Shown: positions 9,539-18,097 of the stretch, in pieces
Numbering within the stretch: the stretch's first letter is position 1
How the letters are laid out: each line of letters opens with the position of its first letter
Assembly: GCA_903880855.1 (NCBI GenBank)
Contig: CAIRQX010000063.1
Location: 1 to 40,758 of the forward strand
From: an uncultured Burkholderiales bacterium
Lineage (GTDB): Bacteria; Pseudomonadota; Gammaproteobacteria; Burkholderiales; Burkholderiaceae_C
Direction: 5' to 3'
Length of the DNA stretch: 40,758 bases
Position numbers and translations under genes: made by a program
The notes under the pieces: model-generated
Seen by the model: only the letters and a program-made list of their open reading frames with translations
What the model was told of the DNA's origin: nothing
Databases searched by the model: none

Positions 9539-10636
9539 TTAAACCAAAGACTGCTCCAAGCCTTGCATCAAGATGTCTTTGGGTAAATCGATGCCAATGA
9601 ACACCATCTTGCTCATTCTTTCTTCGCCCTTAGCCCATTCGGGTCCTAAATCACTCCCCATGAGCTGGTGTACACCTTGGAAAATAACTTTGCGCTCGGT
9701 GCCGCGCATATTCAAAACGCCCTTGTAACGCAGCATTTTGGGGCCGTAGATGTTCACGATGGTGCCCAAGAAGTCTTCGAGCTTGGCGGGATCAAAGGGA
9801 CGCTTGGATTTGAAAACAAAGCTTTTGACGTCATCGTCATGGTGGTGGTGATGGCCAGGACCGTGATCTCCGCCGTGCGCATGGTCATGGTCGCTATGCC
9901 CGTGGTCGTGACTGTGCGCATCATGGCCATGTTTGTGCGAAGGATGGTCACAATGCTCGCCATCGTGGTGATGGTGGCCATCGTCTGCCAAAAAGTCTGG
10001 GTCAATGTCTAGTTTGGCATTGAGGTTAAAGCCTCGCAAATCAAACACTTCCGCCAAAGACACTTCGCCAAAATGCACCACTTTTTGTAGCGCACGGGGG
10101 TTCATGTGTTTGAGGCGGTGTTGCAAAGCATCCAATTCTTCTGCAGAGACCAAATCAGACTTGCTGATAAAAATTTGATCTGCAAAACCCACTTGGCGAC
10201 GCGCTTCTTGGCGATCATTGAGTTGCTGGGCGGCGTGCTTGGCGTCTACCAAGGTCAAAATAGAGTCGAGTAAAAAGCTCTCAGCGATCTCGTCGTCCAT
10301 GAAGAAGGTTTGCGCCACAGGGCCGGGGTCAGCCAAGCCCGTGGTCTCGATCACCACGCGCTCAAAGTCGAGTAGGCCTTTGCGCTTTTTGGCGGCCAGC
10401 AGTTGCAAGGTAGTGCGCAAGTCTTCGCGGATGGTGCAGCACACGCAGCCGTTATTCATTTGGATGATTTGCTCGTTGGTGTCCGAGACCAAGATTTCGT
10501 TGTCGATGTTTTCTTCACCGAACTCGTTTTCAATGATGGCAATTTTTTGGCCATGGGCTTCGGTCAAGACGCGCTTGAGCAAGGTGGTTTTGCCTGCGCC
10601 TAAAAAACCGGTCAGGATGGTGGCTGGGATCAACAT
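9539..10636 (-). CDS. CobW/COG0523-family GTPase, putative metal chaperone with His-rich linker
   Basis: G3E-family P-loop GTPase. The N-terminal domain has GFLGAGKTT at 10-18, the metal-binding CVCC at 64-67 and the switch motif ETTGLADP near 97. The base-specificity motif SKSD lies near 158. Residues 221-269 contain about 22 His plus many Asp, a probable metal-binding linker, before a CobW C-terminal domain. Family members deliver zinc or other metals to client proteins; the client here is unknown. It lies upstream of the Cys-poor dksA on the same strand (84 bp gap), a neighbourhood known for zinc-related COG0523 genes. No clear Zur site was seen. Confidence 0.88.
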   Translation of the reverse strand: MLIPATILTGFLGAGKTTLLKRVLTEAHGQKIAIIENEFGEENIDNEILVSDTNEQIIQMNNGCVCCTIREDLRTTLQLLAAKKRKGLLDFERVVIETTGLADPGPVAQTFFMDDEIAESFLLDSILTLVDAKHAAQQLNDRQEARRQVGFADQIFISKSDLVSAEELDALQHRLKHMNPRALQKVVHFGEVSLAEVFDLRGFNLNAKLDIDPDFLADDGHHHHDGEHCDHPSHKHGHDAHSHDHGHSDHDHAHGGDHGPGHHHHHDDDVKSFVFKSKRPFDPAKLEDFLGTIVNIYGPKMLRYKGVLNMRGTERKVIFQGVHQLMGSDLGPEWAKGEERMSKMVFIGIDLPKDILMQGLEQSLV

Positions 10637-10666
10637 ACGAGAACTACCTTGTAGAAATAAAAGAGG

Positions 10667-11890
10667 TCAACCCGTGATTGTCGCGCGTTCTGCCTTGTCG
10701 ACCAAGGCGGCAGATTTCATGACCACCAAACCCTTCAGATATTCGCCCTCCGGAAAGGTCAAGGTCATGGGATGGTCTGGCGCGCCTTGCATGCGCTCAC
10801 TGATGAAGCCATCCACTCCCGCATCGGTGCCAGCCGAGGCCACGATTTTGTGGAATAACTCTGCTCCAATCCCACCCGAACAGCTGTAGGTGAACAACAC
10901 GCCACCAGGCTCCAGAATTTTGAATGCTAATCGGTTGATGTCTTTGTAAGCGCGCGCCGCCCGATCCGCGTGCGCAGCCGATGGGGCAAATTTGGGCGGG
11001 TCGAGCACGATGGCATCAAAAGTTTGTCCGTCTTTGTAGAACTGGCGTAGTGACGCATTGACATCGGCATCCATCATGGTGGTGCGCGCAGCGTCAAAGC
11101 CATTCAACGCTACATTGCTTTTGGCGCGTTCAATCGCAGGGCCTGAGGAATCAATCGAGGTGACATGCGCCGCACCGCCAGCCAAAGCCGCGACGGTAAA
11201 GCCGCCCGTGTAGCAATAGCAATTGAGCACGCGCTGAAACTGCAGGCGACGCGCGTAATCTGCAAACTTTTTACGGCTGTCGCGCTGGTCTAAGTAGAAG
11301 CCGGTTTTATGGCCCTCTGCAATATCTAGCGATAGTTTCCAATCGTGCTCGCGCAAAACGATTCCTGTGGGGCCCTCACCGCGCAACCATCCTGTGACGG
11401 GTTGCAAACCCTCTAAGCCACGCACACCAGAGTCTGATCGCTCGTAGAGTTTGGATAAACCTGTTTGCGCCAGCAATGCATTGGCAACCTCTTGCTTCCA
11501 GCGTTCGGTACCACTGGATAAAAACTGCGCGACCAAGGTGTCGTCATACCGATCGACGATCAAACCAGGCAGACCGTCGGACTCGCCATGGATCAAACGC
11601 ATGCCGTTGCTTTGGATATCAAATCGGCTTCTAGCTGCAATGGCGCGTTTGACGGACATTTCAAAAAAAGCCGCATCAATGCGCTGTGCTTCGTCAAAAC
11701 TCCAAATACGCGCGCGGATTTTGGAGCTGGGGCTAAATGCTGCCCACCCCAAAAAACTGCCGCTGTGGCTTTCCACACGCACCGTTTCGCCCGAATCAGC
11801 GCCGCCTTTGGCAATCGCACTGTCAAATATCCACGGATGGCTGCGTAGCGCTGAGCGCTCTTTGCCTTCTCTGAGTCGTATCGTTTTCAT
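10667..11890 (-). CDS. rlmI: 23S rRNA (cytosine-5-)-methyltransferase RlmI-like
   Basis: Class I SAM-dependent RNA methyltransferase of the RlmI/YccW family. An N-terminal PUA-like domain (about 1-70) with HPWIF is followed by EGHKTGFYLDQR (192-203), the SAM-binding NCYCYTGGF at 223-231, LDPPKF at 296-301 and YSCSGG at 335-340. The E. coli enzyme methylates C1962 of 23S rRNA and is about the same length (396 versus 407). It lies 30 bp from the cobW-type gene and 11 bp from xerC. The precise target base is assumed from family membership. Confidence 0.88.
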   Translation of the reverse strand: MKTIRLREGKERSALRSHPWIFDSAIAKGGADSGETVRVESHSGSFLGWAAFSPSSKIRARIWSFDEAQRIDAAFFEMSVKRAIAARSRFDIQSNGMRLIHGESDGLPGLIVDRYDDTLVAQFLSSGTERWKQEVANALLAQTGLSKLYERSDSGVRGLEGLQPVTGWLRGEGPTGIVLREHDWKLSLDIAEGHKTGFYLDQRDSRKKFADYARRLQFQRVLNCYCYTGGFTVAALAGGAAHVTSIDSSGPAIERAKSNVALNGFDAARTTMMDADVNASLRQFYKDGQTFDAIVLDPPKFAPSAAHADRAARAYKDINRLAFKILEPGGVLFTYSCSGGIGAELFHKIVASAGTDAGVDGFISERMQGAPDHPMTLTFPEGEYLKGLVVMKSAALVDKAERATITG

Positions 11891-11901
11891 AGTTCAGTAC
11901 T

Positions 11902-12924
11902 TTATTTTTTACGCGCACGTGGATGCGCCGCGTCATAGGCTTTGGCTAAATGCTGAAAATCCAAACGCGTATATACCTGTGTGGTGCTGATATTGGCGTG
12001 GCCCAGTAACTCTTGCACTGCGCGCAAATCGCTGCTCGACTGCAACAGATGACTAGCGAATGAATGGCGCAACATATGTGGATGCACAGGGGTAGATAGC
12101 CCTGCTTTCAAACTGCGTTGCTTGAGACGTTGCCAAATACCTTGTGCTGTCAGACGTGTGCCATGTCGACCTATAAATAGAGCACTCTGGACTCCTGACG
12201 AAACCTTTTTGTCTGATGACACATCATCTAAAAACGTACCCTTTGTTGCAGTTCCTTTTGTTGCAGTACCTTTTAATACTGCAACTTCTTGTTGCAACAG
12301 CTTTAATCCTTGCTCACGAACCGCTAACCAAGCATTCACAGCTAGCAATGCCTTGCTACCAATAGGCACGCTGCGTCGCTTACTTCCCTTGCCCAATACA
12401 TGGGCTTCGCCGCCTTCTAAATCGAGCCAGCCCTTGGCAGTGTTACTGGCTTGCGCGTCTAGTCCCACCAATTCACCGACACGCAGTCCACAACCGTAGA
12501 GCAACTCGACCATGGCCGCATCGCGGTATTCCAGCCAAGGGTCGGTGACATCTGGTGTGGCAGAAAACTCGGCCAATTGCATCGCGTCGTCCACGCTCAA
12601 AGCCTTGGGCAATGGCTTTGGTGCTTTAGGGGCACACACGTCTTGAACCGGATTACTTTGCACCACACCTTTTCGACCTAGCCAGGTGTAAAAACCGCGC
12701 CAGCCAGACAAGATGAGTGCAATGCCTCGACCGCTACGCCCACCACTGTGCATCTGCGAGACCCAACGGCGGATATGGCTAGATTGCACCGCTTCCAGTG
12801 CTACGCCAGCAGCTTTGGCGTAGTCACTGAGTTTTTGTAGGTCTAGCGTGTAGAGCGCATGGGTGCGCTCTGCGAGGCGTTTTTCATAACGCACATGGTC
12901 AAGGTAGCGGGCAACCCAGTCCAT
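11902..12924 (-). CDS. xerC: Tyrosine recombinase XerC with a repeat-bearing insertion
   Basis: Site-specific recombinase that, with XerD, resolves chromosome dimers at dif. All catalytic residues are visible: R148 (GCGLRVGEL), K179 (LGKGSKRR), H283 and R286 (HPHMLRH), H309 (LGHANIS) and the nucleophile Y318 (TTQVYTRLDF). The N-terminal SAM-like core-binding domain spans about 1-95. At 340 residues it is some 30-40 longer than usual because of an insertion at about 211-247 that contains KGTATKGTATKGT, encoded by a 15 bp tandem repeat. It follows dapF and DUF484, the standard xerC neighbourhood. Confidence 0.93.
   Translation of the reverse strand: MDWVARYLDHVRYEKRLAERTHALYTLDLQKLSDYAKAAGVALEAVQSSHIRRWVSQMHSGGRSGRGIALILSGWRGFYTWLGRKGVVQSNPVQDVCAPKAPKPLPKALSVDDAMQLAEFSATPDVTDPWLEYRDAAMVELLYGCGLRVGELVGLDAQASNTAKGWLDLEGGEAHVLGKGSKRRSVPIGSKALLAVNAWLAVREQGLKLLQQEVAVLKGTATKGTATKGTFLDDVSSDKKVSSGVQSALFIGRHGTRLTAQGIWQRLKQRSLKAGLSTPVHPHMLRHSFASHLLQSSSDLRAVQELLGHANISTTQVYTRLDFQHLAKAYDAAHPRARKK
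12234..12274. repeat. Short 15 bp tandem repeat inside xerC
   Basis: About two and a half copies of a 15 bp unit (TTGTTGCAGT followed by a C/T-rich part) encode the Thr-Lys-Gly-Thr-Ala repeats of the XerC insertion. Because the unit is a multiple of three, copy-number change would keep the frame. It is seen directly in sequence. Confidence 0.85.
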
Positions 12925-12947
12925 GGTTTTATAAAGTTTTAAAGGCG

Positions 12948-13649
12948 TTATCGCAAATGCGAGAGCGCAGCGCTGGCTAAATCACCCAGACGCTCAATAA
13001 ACGCTGTGCCCATGCCTTCGTGGTAACGCTGAGCATCTGGCGAAGCCATCACCAACAAACCAATCACTGGTTGCTTTGTGGCCGTCTGAGGTGTGTCATC
13101 TGCCCGAGTGGCGCGCAAAGCTACCATGGCAACCGACTGCGCGGCGCTAGGTTCTAGCAACCACTTCACGGCTTCAAAATTTTGGTTCATGCCAACATAA
13201 GGCGTACTCAGGGTTTCGGCGAAGGTTTTAACTTCGTCACCCACGCCCACAGCGAAGGGTTCGATTTGGTAGTCAACTGTCACGCCCCATACTTTGATCG
13301 CCACTTGCGGCACCATGAAGTCGTGTTGGATATGGTCAGCGATGGTGTAGGGCAAGTCGCGTGCATTGGCGGTCATCAGCAAAGTTTTGACCCAACGCTG
13401 CATGCGCTCGATCAACACTTCGTTGTCGGTGCCGTGGCGCATCATGTCCATCAAGCGCATCTCTAAGGCGCGGATTTTTTCGCGCAACATATCGGCTTGG
13501 CGCTCTTGCAAACTCACGGCGCGCGTGCCGTGAGGACTGTTTAAACGCACCGCGGCCAACAACTCGGCATTACGCTCAAAAAAATCTGGCGTGTTGACTA
13601 AGAAATTGGCAATGTCTTCTTCAGTGATGGGGTTCATAGCAGGGTTCAT
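12948..13649 (-). CDS. DUF484 family protein (GAF-like)
   Basis: A 233-residue cytoplasmic protein with the DUF484 pattern: [18 protein letters not shown] at the start, [20 protein letters not shown] as a probable coiled coil near 46-65, and a GAF-like C-terminal half with [19 protein letters not shown]. Members are encoded between dapF and xerC in many proteobacteria, exactly as here, with a 4 bp overlap with dapF. No catalytic motif is known; a link to XerC or to division is only suggested by context. Confidence 0.9.
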   Translation of the reverse strand: MNPAMNPITEEDIANFLVNTPDFFERNAELLAAVRLNSPHGTRAVSLQERQADMLREKIRALEMRLMDMMRHGTDNEVLIERMQRWVKTLLMTANARDLPYTIADHIQHDFMVPQVAIKVWGVTVDYQIEPFAVGVGDEVKTFAETLSTPYVGMNQNFEAVKWLLEPSAAQSVAMVALRATRADDTPQTATKQPVIGLLVMASPDAQRYHEGMGTAFIERLGDLASAALSHLR

Positions 13650-14518
13650 AAAGTGTCAGGTAAATTGATTTCGCCTTGAAAGACCGTGGTGGCAGGGCCG
13701 GTCATCCACACTGGGGTATCGCCGCCCTGCCATGCAATCGTTAGGTCACCGCCATGGGTGTGTACCAAAACGCTTGGGTCTAGCAAGCCCGACTGTATGC
13801 CAGTGACAACTGCAGCGCACGCGCCTGTTCCACAGGAAAGCGTTTCGCCTACGCCGCGCTCGAATACACGCAAATGAATTTCGCTGCGGTTCACGATTTG
13901 CATAAAGCCTGCGTTGACGCGTTTTGGAAACGCTGCGTGGTTTTCAATGAGGGGGCCTTGGGTTAGTACCGGGGCCGTCGCAACGTCTTGCACCAACTGC
14001 ACGGCGTGGGGGTTGCCCATCGATACAACACCTACGGAGACGCTATGGTCATTTGCGAGTTGAAGGACCCAATGCTTCCTGTTGTCTTTACCCATTGCGC
14101 CCTCTACGGCATGGTTTGGGTCGAAGGGTACACGCAGCAAATCAAAAACTGGCGCACCCATATCCACCTTCACCTGTCCATTAGCTAGTGCATGTAACAC
14201 AATGACACCACCATGTACTTTGACGCGAATCGAGGTTTTGTTCGTCAGGCCTTGCTCTTGGACAAATCGTACAAAACAACGAGAACCATTGCCACATTGC
14301 TCTACCTCACCGCCATCGGCGTTATGGATCACATATTCAAAATCGATATCAGCTTGGGATGCCGGACGCACCGTCAAAATTTGATCGGCACCAACACCAA
14401 AGTGGCGGTCTGCCAAATAACGGTAGTGCGCTGGGCCTAGGTTGAATCGTTCGCGGGTTTCGTCTAACACCACGAAGTCATTGCCAGCACCTTGCATTTT
14501 GGTAAAGCGAATACGCAT
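13646..14518 (-). CDS. dapF: Diaminopimelate epimerase DapF
   Basis: Converts LL- to meso-diaminopimelate for lysine and peptidoglycan synthesis without a cofactor. The 290 residues carry both catalytic Cys contexts: [13 protein letters not shown] (C75) and [11 protein letters not shown] near 227-237. The N-terminus [17 protein letters not shown] is diagnostic. Its product is the substrate of MurE encoded in the same window. It is the first gene of the dapF-DUF484-xerC-rlmI series on the minus strand. Confidence 0.97.
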   Translation of the reverse strand: MRIRFTKMQGAGNDFVVLDETRERFNLGPAHYRYLADRHFGVGADQILTVRPASQADIDFEYVIHNADGGEVEQCGNGSRCFVRFVQEQGLTNKTSIRVKVHGGVIVLHALANGQVKVDMGAPVFDLLRVPFDPNHAVEGAMGKDNRKHWVLQLANDHSVSVGVVSMGNPHAVQLVQDVATAPVLTQGPLIENHAAFPKRVNAGFMQIVNRSEIHLRVFERGVGETLSCGTGACAAVVTGIQSGLLDPSVLVHTHGGDLTIAWQGGDTPVWMTGPATTVFQGEINLPDTL

Positions 14519-14682
14519 AGCGTGATTATCGACTAGCGTTATGTCTGAGATTCCAGATGTCTCACATTGGTCAGATTGGAGTGTGCGGTCGGTTTATGCT
14601 GTGGCCCTGCTGATGGCACGCCTAAAAACAAATGTCTCTGCCGTTATGACAATCTCACTATCCATCTTATAAAAGGTTTTGT

Positions 14683-15240
14683 ATGCGTATTCCTGCTTGG
14701 ACCCCCGAACTCAAACCCCAACCCCAAGACATGGTCGACGCCATACTTGCTCGCCGAGGTGGTTCGCTACTCAACCTCGATAAAGCTCTCCTGTGGAGTG
14801 AGCCTGTTGCACGCGGCTGGAATGTCTATTTAAAAAACGTGCGCACAGGCTTGCCCACCAGTCGCAAATTATGTGAACTCGGCATTTGCACTGTGGCTTT
14901 GCTCACAGGCGCAACGTACGAGTACCACCACCACGCACCTGACTTTTTAACCGCAGGTGGCACGCAAGCCGAGTTAGATGCCTTGAACCGCGCCGTCAAA
15001 GGCGACGCATGCCAAGCCATCACGGATGCCGCCCTAGGCGAGGTAGAGCGCCTGGTAGTGCAATACGCAGCGCAAATCACGGTCAAAGTGAGGGTGGACG
15101 ATGCTTTGTTTAAGCAGATCAGCCAGCACTTTGATACCACGGGCGTGGTGGAGTTAACGACTGCGATTGCCACCTACAACATGGTGGCGCGCTTTTTAAC
15201 GGCGTTGCAAATTACGCCTGAAGGCGAAGAAAGGCATTAA
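14683..15240 (+). CDS. Carboxymuconolactone decarboxylase family protein
   Basis: A 185-residue soluble protein resembling the CMD/AhpD-like fold: SRKLCELGICTVALLTGATYEYHHHAPDF contains the YEYHHH helix typical of the non-peroxidase members. It lacks the CxxC of true AhpD. Function is therefore unspecified; relatives include decarboxylases and uncharacterised enzymes. AAAGG lies 6-7 nt upstream of the ATG. It is transcribed divergently from dapF across a 164 bp gap and its stop overlaps the converging Bug gene by 4 bp. Confidence 0.8.
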   Translation: MRIPAWTPELKPQPQDMVDAILARRGGSLLNLDKALLWSEPVARGWNVYLKNVRTGLPTSRKLCELGICTVALLTGATYEYHHHAPDFLTAGGTQAELDALNRAVKGDACQAITDAALGEVERLVVQYAAQITVKVRVDDALFKQISQHFDTTGVVELTTAIATYNMVARFLTALQITPEGEERH

Positions 15241-16214
15241 TCAGCCTTGATGTCGTTGTCTTTGACGACCTTGGCCCAAATCGTCATTTGCTTTTCAATA
15301 AAGGTACGGGCTTGTTCTGGAGAACCGCCCATGATGTCAATGCCTTGCGCATCGAGTTTCTTTGCGATTTCTGGATTCTTCAGAACTTTGTTGAGTTCTT
15401 CGTTCATGCGTTTGATGATCTCCGGTGGCGTTTTGGACGATGCTAAAACAGCCCACCATGCGGGCGCTTCAAAGCCTGGATAACCGTTTTCTGCAATCGT
15501 TGGCACATTGGGTAAGTCTGGTGAGCGCTTGCTAGTAGTGACTGCTAATGGACGCATGCGGCCACTATCGATGTGGGGCTTGGTCACAAATATGGAAGCA
15601 ATAGACAAAGGCACATGCCCTGCGACGGCATCGCTCATCAAGGGGCCGCCGCCTTTATAAGGAATGTGCGTCCAATCGACATGGGCGTCTTTGCCTAACA
15701 AGGCCATCGCCAAGTGGCCAAGGCTTCCATTACCAATCGTGCCAAAGCTTACATTTTTCTTGGCTTTGGCAGCAGCGACGACTTCTGCAAATGTTTTGTA
15801 TTCAGAGCCCACATGCGTTGCTAACACCATAGGTGATGTGCCGACCAAGACCATGGGGATCAGATCTTTTTTGCTGTCAAACGGCATGCTGGGCGTGAGA
15901 CTTGGGTTCACGCCAAATGTGTCAAAAACCACCGCGAAGGTGTATCCGTCAGCCGGTGCTTGCACCACAGCCGCTGTACCGATCGTGCCGGAGGCACCAC
16001 CGCGGTTTTCAACAATAACGGTTTGACCCAATTGCTGCGATAACGGCTGCGCAATGATGCGCGCTACTTGGTCTACGGACCCGCCCGGTGGAAACACGGC
16101 CACCAAACGAATGGGTTGGCGCGTAGGCCATGCTTGCGCCAAAGCCAACATAGGCGCATTAACAGCACACATGAAAAGTGCAGTGAGACCTAATTTTTTT
16201 GTCCAATCGCGCAT
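15237..16214 (-). CDS. Tripartite tricarboxylate transporter substrate-binding protein (Bug family)
   Basis: Periplasmic solute receptor of the TctC/Bug family, abundant in Burkholderiales. The open frame continues upstream, but the ATG at 16214 has AGGGAG 7 nt before it and begins a signal peptide (hydrophobic stretch at about 8-26, likely cut after ALAQA). The mature protein starts with WPTRQPIRLV, which aligns with the family, and includes FPPGGSVDQVARIIAQPL and ENRGGASGTIGT. Total 325 residues. No TctA or TctB membrane genes are adjacent, so it is an orphan receptor. The ligand cannot be told from sequence. Confidence 0.9.
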   Translation of the reverse strand: MRDWTKKLGLTALFMCAVNAPMLALAQAWPTRQPIRLVAVFPPGGSVDQVARIIAQPLSQQLGQTVIVENRGGASGTIGTAAVVQAPADGYTFAVVFDTFGVNPSLTPSMPFDSKKDLIPMVLVGTSPMVLATHVGSEYKTFAEVVAAAKAKKNVSFGTIGNGSLGHLAMALLGKDAHVDWTHIPYKGGGPLMSDAVAGHVPLSIASIFVTKPHIDSGRMRPLAVTTSKRSPDLPNVPTIAENGYPGFEAPAWWAVLASSKTPPEIIKRMNEELNKVLKNPEIAKKLDAQGIDIMGGSPEQARTFIEKQMTIWAKVVKDNDIKAD

Positions 16215-16334
16215 ACGAAACTCCCTAAAAATAAAAAACAACTTGTTGCTAATTGTTCTACACCCTACTAAGGTTTTCGCTACGGCTTTTACGCATCGGG
16301 TTATTACCGATCTAGGGGCATTGATAATGCGCCC

Positions 16335-17372
16335 ATGGTTCGATCTTCCCAACTTTTACACGCTGTGCATAGTGGCGCATCGTCAGCAATCACAGCAGAA
16401 CAACCACTTGCTGCTCGCTCTGGTTGGTTGAATGGGCAGTTAGTGCCATACGCACCAAAAGACGCACCGTTTGGGGAGTTGACATTAACTTGCCCTGAAG
16501 GACAACACCTCCATCACCTAGATTGGCGCACAAACGAGAGCGTTCTGTTACTCAAAAACGTACAACGCCTCACCGCCCCCAACCCTGGCGTGATGACTGG
16601 CCCTGGTACCAATAGTTATTTGGTAGGCGACCCAGACACTGGTTATCTAGTGATTGACCCAGGCCCTGCAGATGCTGAGCATATTGACCGTTTGTGGCGC
16701 GCTTCGGGTGGTGACATACGCATGATTGTGTGCACCCACTCCCACCCAGACCATTCACCAGGTGCGGCACCTTTGCAAGCTTTGTGTGTGGCGCATGGCA
16801 AACGGCCGCCTATCTTGGGTTTGTCTTCTGCACCCACTGCGCGTGCGAACAGCGAGTTCACACCCGAGCGTGAATTGGTAGATGGCGAACGTCTCATCTT
16901 GCAATGCGCCTGCCACCAACATACTTTGCGTGTGGTGCACACACCAGGCCATGCAGCGAACCATTTGTGTTTGGTGTTAGAAGAAGATAGTTTGCTATTT
17001 AGTGGCGACCATGTTTTGAATGGCAGCACCACGGTGGTCGACCCGCCCGATGGACATATGACGGACTATTTGGAGTCGCTCGATAAATTGCTCAAAGCTT
17101 GCGAGCAACACCACATTCAATTTATCTTGCCAGCACATGGCTATGTTTTAGGTAACGTATGGGGTGAGGCGCATGATGCGCGTGCATGTATCGCGCATCT
17201 CAAAGCGCACCGACTCAAACGTGAGGCCAAGATTTGGGCTGTGATGCAGCAACATCCTGAGGGCAGCATGGATGACTGGGTAAAGCATGCTTACGACGAT
17301 ATACCATCAAAATTGTGGCCTGTTGCCAAGCGTTCTTTGTTGGCGCATGTCGAAAGATTAAGAGCTCTTTAA
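16335..17372 (+). CDS. MBL-fold metallo-hydrolase (LACTB2-like)
   Basis: Metallo-beta-lactamase fold hydrolase of 345 residues. NPGVMTGPGTNSYLVG near 83-98 and the metal-binding THSHPDH at 134-140 are clear, followed by VVHTPGHAANHLC and FSGDHVL; the C-terminal ~90 residues look like the winged-helix part of LACTB2-type proteins, which includes nucleases. Two metal ions are expected in the active site. The first ~70 residues are less conserved and no good Shine-Dalgarno is seen, so the start is uncertain. It is divergent from the Bug gene over a 120 bp gap. Confidence 0.85.
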   Translation: MVRSSQLLHAVHSGASSAITAEQPLAARSGWLNGQLVPYAPKDAPFGELTLTCPEGQHLHHLDWRTNESVLLLKNVQRLTAPNPGVMTGPGTNSYLVGDPDTGYLVIDPGPADAEHIDRLWRASGGDIRMIVCTHSHPDHSPGAAPLQALCVAHGKRPPILGLSSAPTARANSEFTPERELVDGERLILQCACHQHTLRVVHTPGHAANHLCLVLEEDSLLFSGDHVLNGSTTVVDPPDGHMTDYLESLDKLLKACEQHHIQFILPAHGYVLGNVWGEAHDARACIAHLKAHRLKREAKIWAVMQQHPEGSMDDWVKHAYDDIPSKLWPVAKRSLLAHVERLRAL

Positions 17373-17394
17373 ATTCAACTAAATCAATAAAAGT

Positions 17395-17713
17395 GTGAAG
17401 CTCGCCGATACGCCGGATTCTGTGCGTCTTGGTTTCCCAATACGTGACCGCCATTACTCTGGGCCGAGGGTCACCCACTCGGCTCGGTGCTACCTACCCG
17501 CCATCTCAGCGAACCGCCTCAACGATGGCCTACTTGGTATTGCTGCGCGCAGAGATTGCCCGTTTCACCCGAACTTAATCGGCTCGTCTCTGTTGCTCTG
17601 ATCCTCACCTCGCGGTGGAGAGGCGTTACCTCCTGCGCTGTCCTATGCAGTCCGGACGTTCCTCCAGTGCCTTGTTTCCAAGATTACACCAGCGACGGTC
17701 TAGCGAGCTTCAC
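17395..17713 (-). ncRNA. rnpB: RNase P RNA (type A)
   Basis: Catalytic RNA of RNase P, which matures tRNA 5' ends. On the minus strand the conserved core is clear: GGAGGAACGTCCGGACT and CATAGGACAG at about 17670-17640, AGCAACAGAGA near 17600, and at the 3' end CAGAATCCGGCGTATCGG. The termini GTGAAGCTCGC and GCGAGCTTCAC are fully complementary and form helix P1. The length of 319 nt is slightly short compared with E. coli (377). The 3' end is followed by ACTTTT. Several open frames cross this region and should be ignored. Confidence 0.95.
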
Positions 17714-17719
17714 AGATTC

Positions 17720-17725
17720 ATTATC
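17720..17725 (-). promoter_or_regulatory. Probable -10 element of rnpB
   Basis: On the minus strand GATAAT lies 6 nt before the P1 start of the RNase P RNA, matching TATAAT at five of six positions and at the right distance for transcription to start with the mature 5' end. No good -35 is seen at 16-18 bp, so the call rests on the -10 and position. Confidence 0.55.
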
Positions 17726-17882
17726 GCTGTCGCTATGAATTATTTTTTGAGTCGATCTCACACTTAAGAAAATACCCACACAGCAAAATCAAACTATCTA
17801 TATTTTTTGTATGAAAGTAGGTAGAGTTTGTCTTTGAATTACAACTCAAATTAAGTATTGATTCTCTTAAGGACATGATGCA

Positions 17883-18050
17883 ATGAATCGACTTTGGTAT
17901 GAAATAAAAGTGGCTGCAAGACAAGTCCCACGTCTGTACTTTGCCCCATTCATTGGCGCCTACAAAGAAATGCACAAGGAATACCTCGCCATGCGTCGCG
18001 AATCTATGGAAGCCAGAATGCGGGATGCATCGCAAAAATCACAGAGATAA
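17883..18050 (+). CDS. Small hypothetical protein (55 aa), basic
   Basis: ATG at 17883 has a good Shine-Dalgarno (AAGGA, 9 nt upstream) and leads to 55 codons ending at TAA 18048-18050. The product starts MNRLWYEIKVAARQVPRLYF and is rich in Arg, Lys and Met, with an aromatic patch and a charged helical second half (HKEYLAMRRESMEARMR). No signal peptide or known domain is recognised. It lies between the divergent rnpB promoter and the flavoprotein gene, 47 bp upstream of the latter. A leader peptide or a true small protein are both possible. Confidence 0.55.
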   Translation: MNRLWYEIKVAARQVPRLYFAPFIGAYKEMHKEYLAMRRESMEARMRDASQKSQR

Positions 18051-18097
18051 TCGCATCTAACAACTAGCTTTTGCCCGATCGCCACGGGCCGCTTGAC

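Noticed and set aside
14567-14833. Plus-strand open frame in the dapF/CMD intergenic region
   Set aside because: It overlaps the well-supported CMD-family gene in another frame and shows no protein-like features in the intergenic part.
16215-16352. 46-codon upstream extension of the Bug receptor
   Set aside because: The ATG at 16214 has a strong AGGGAG and begins a signal peptide; the extension would bury it and would run into the divergent MBL gene.
17733-18035. Minus-strand open frame of 100 codons upstream of rnpB
   Set aside because: It covers the rnpB promoter and is antisense to the better supported 55-codon gene. Its product is compositionally odd, with stretches derived from AT-rich DNA.
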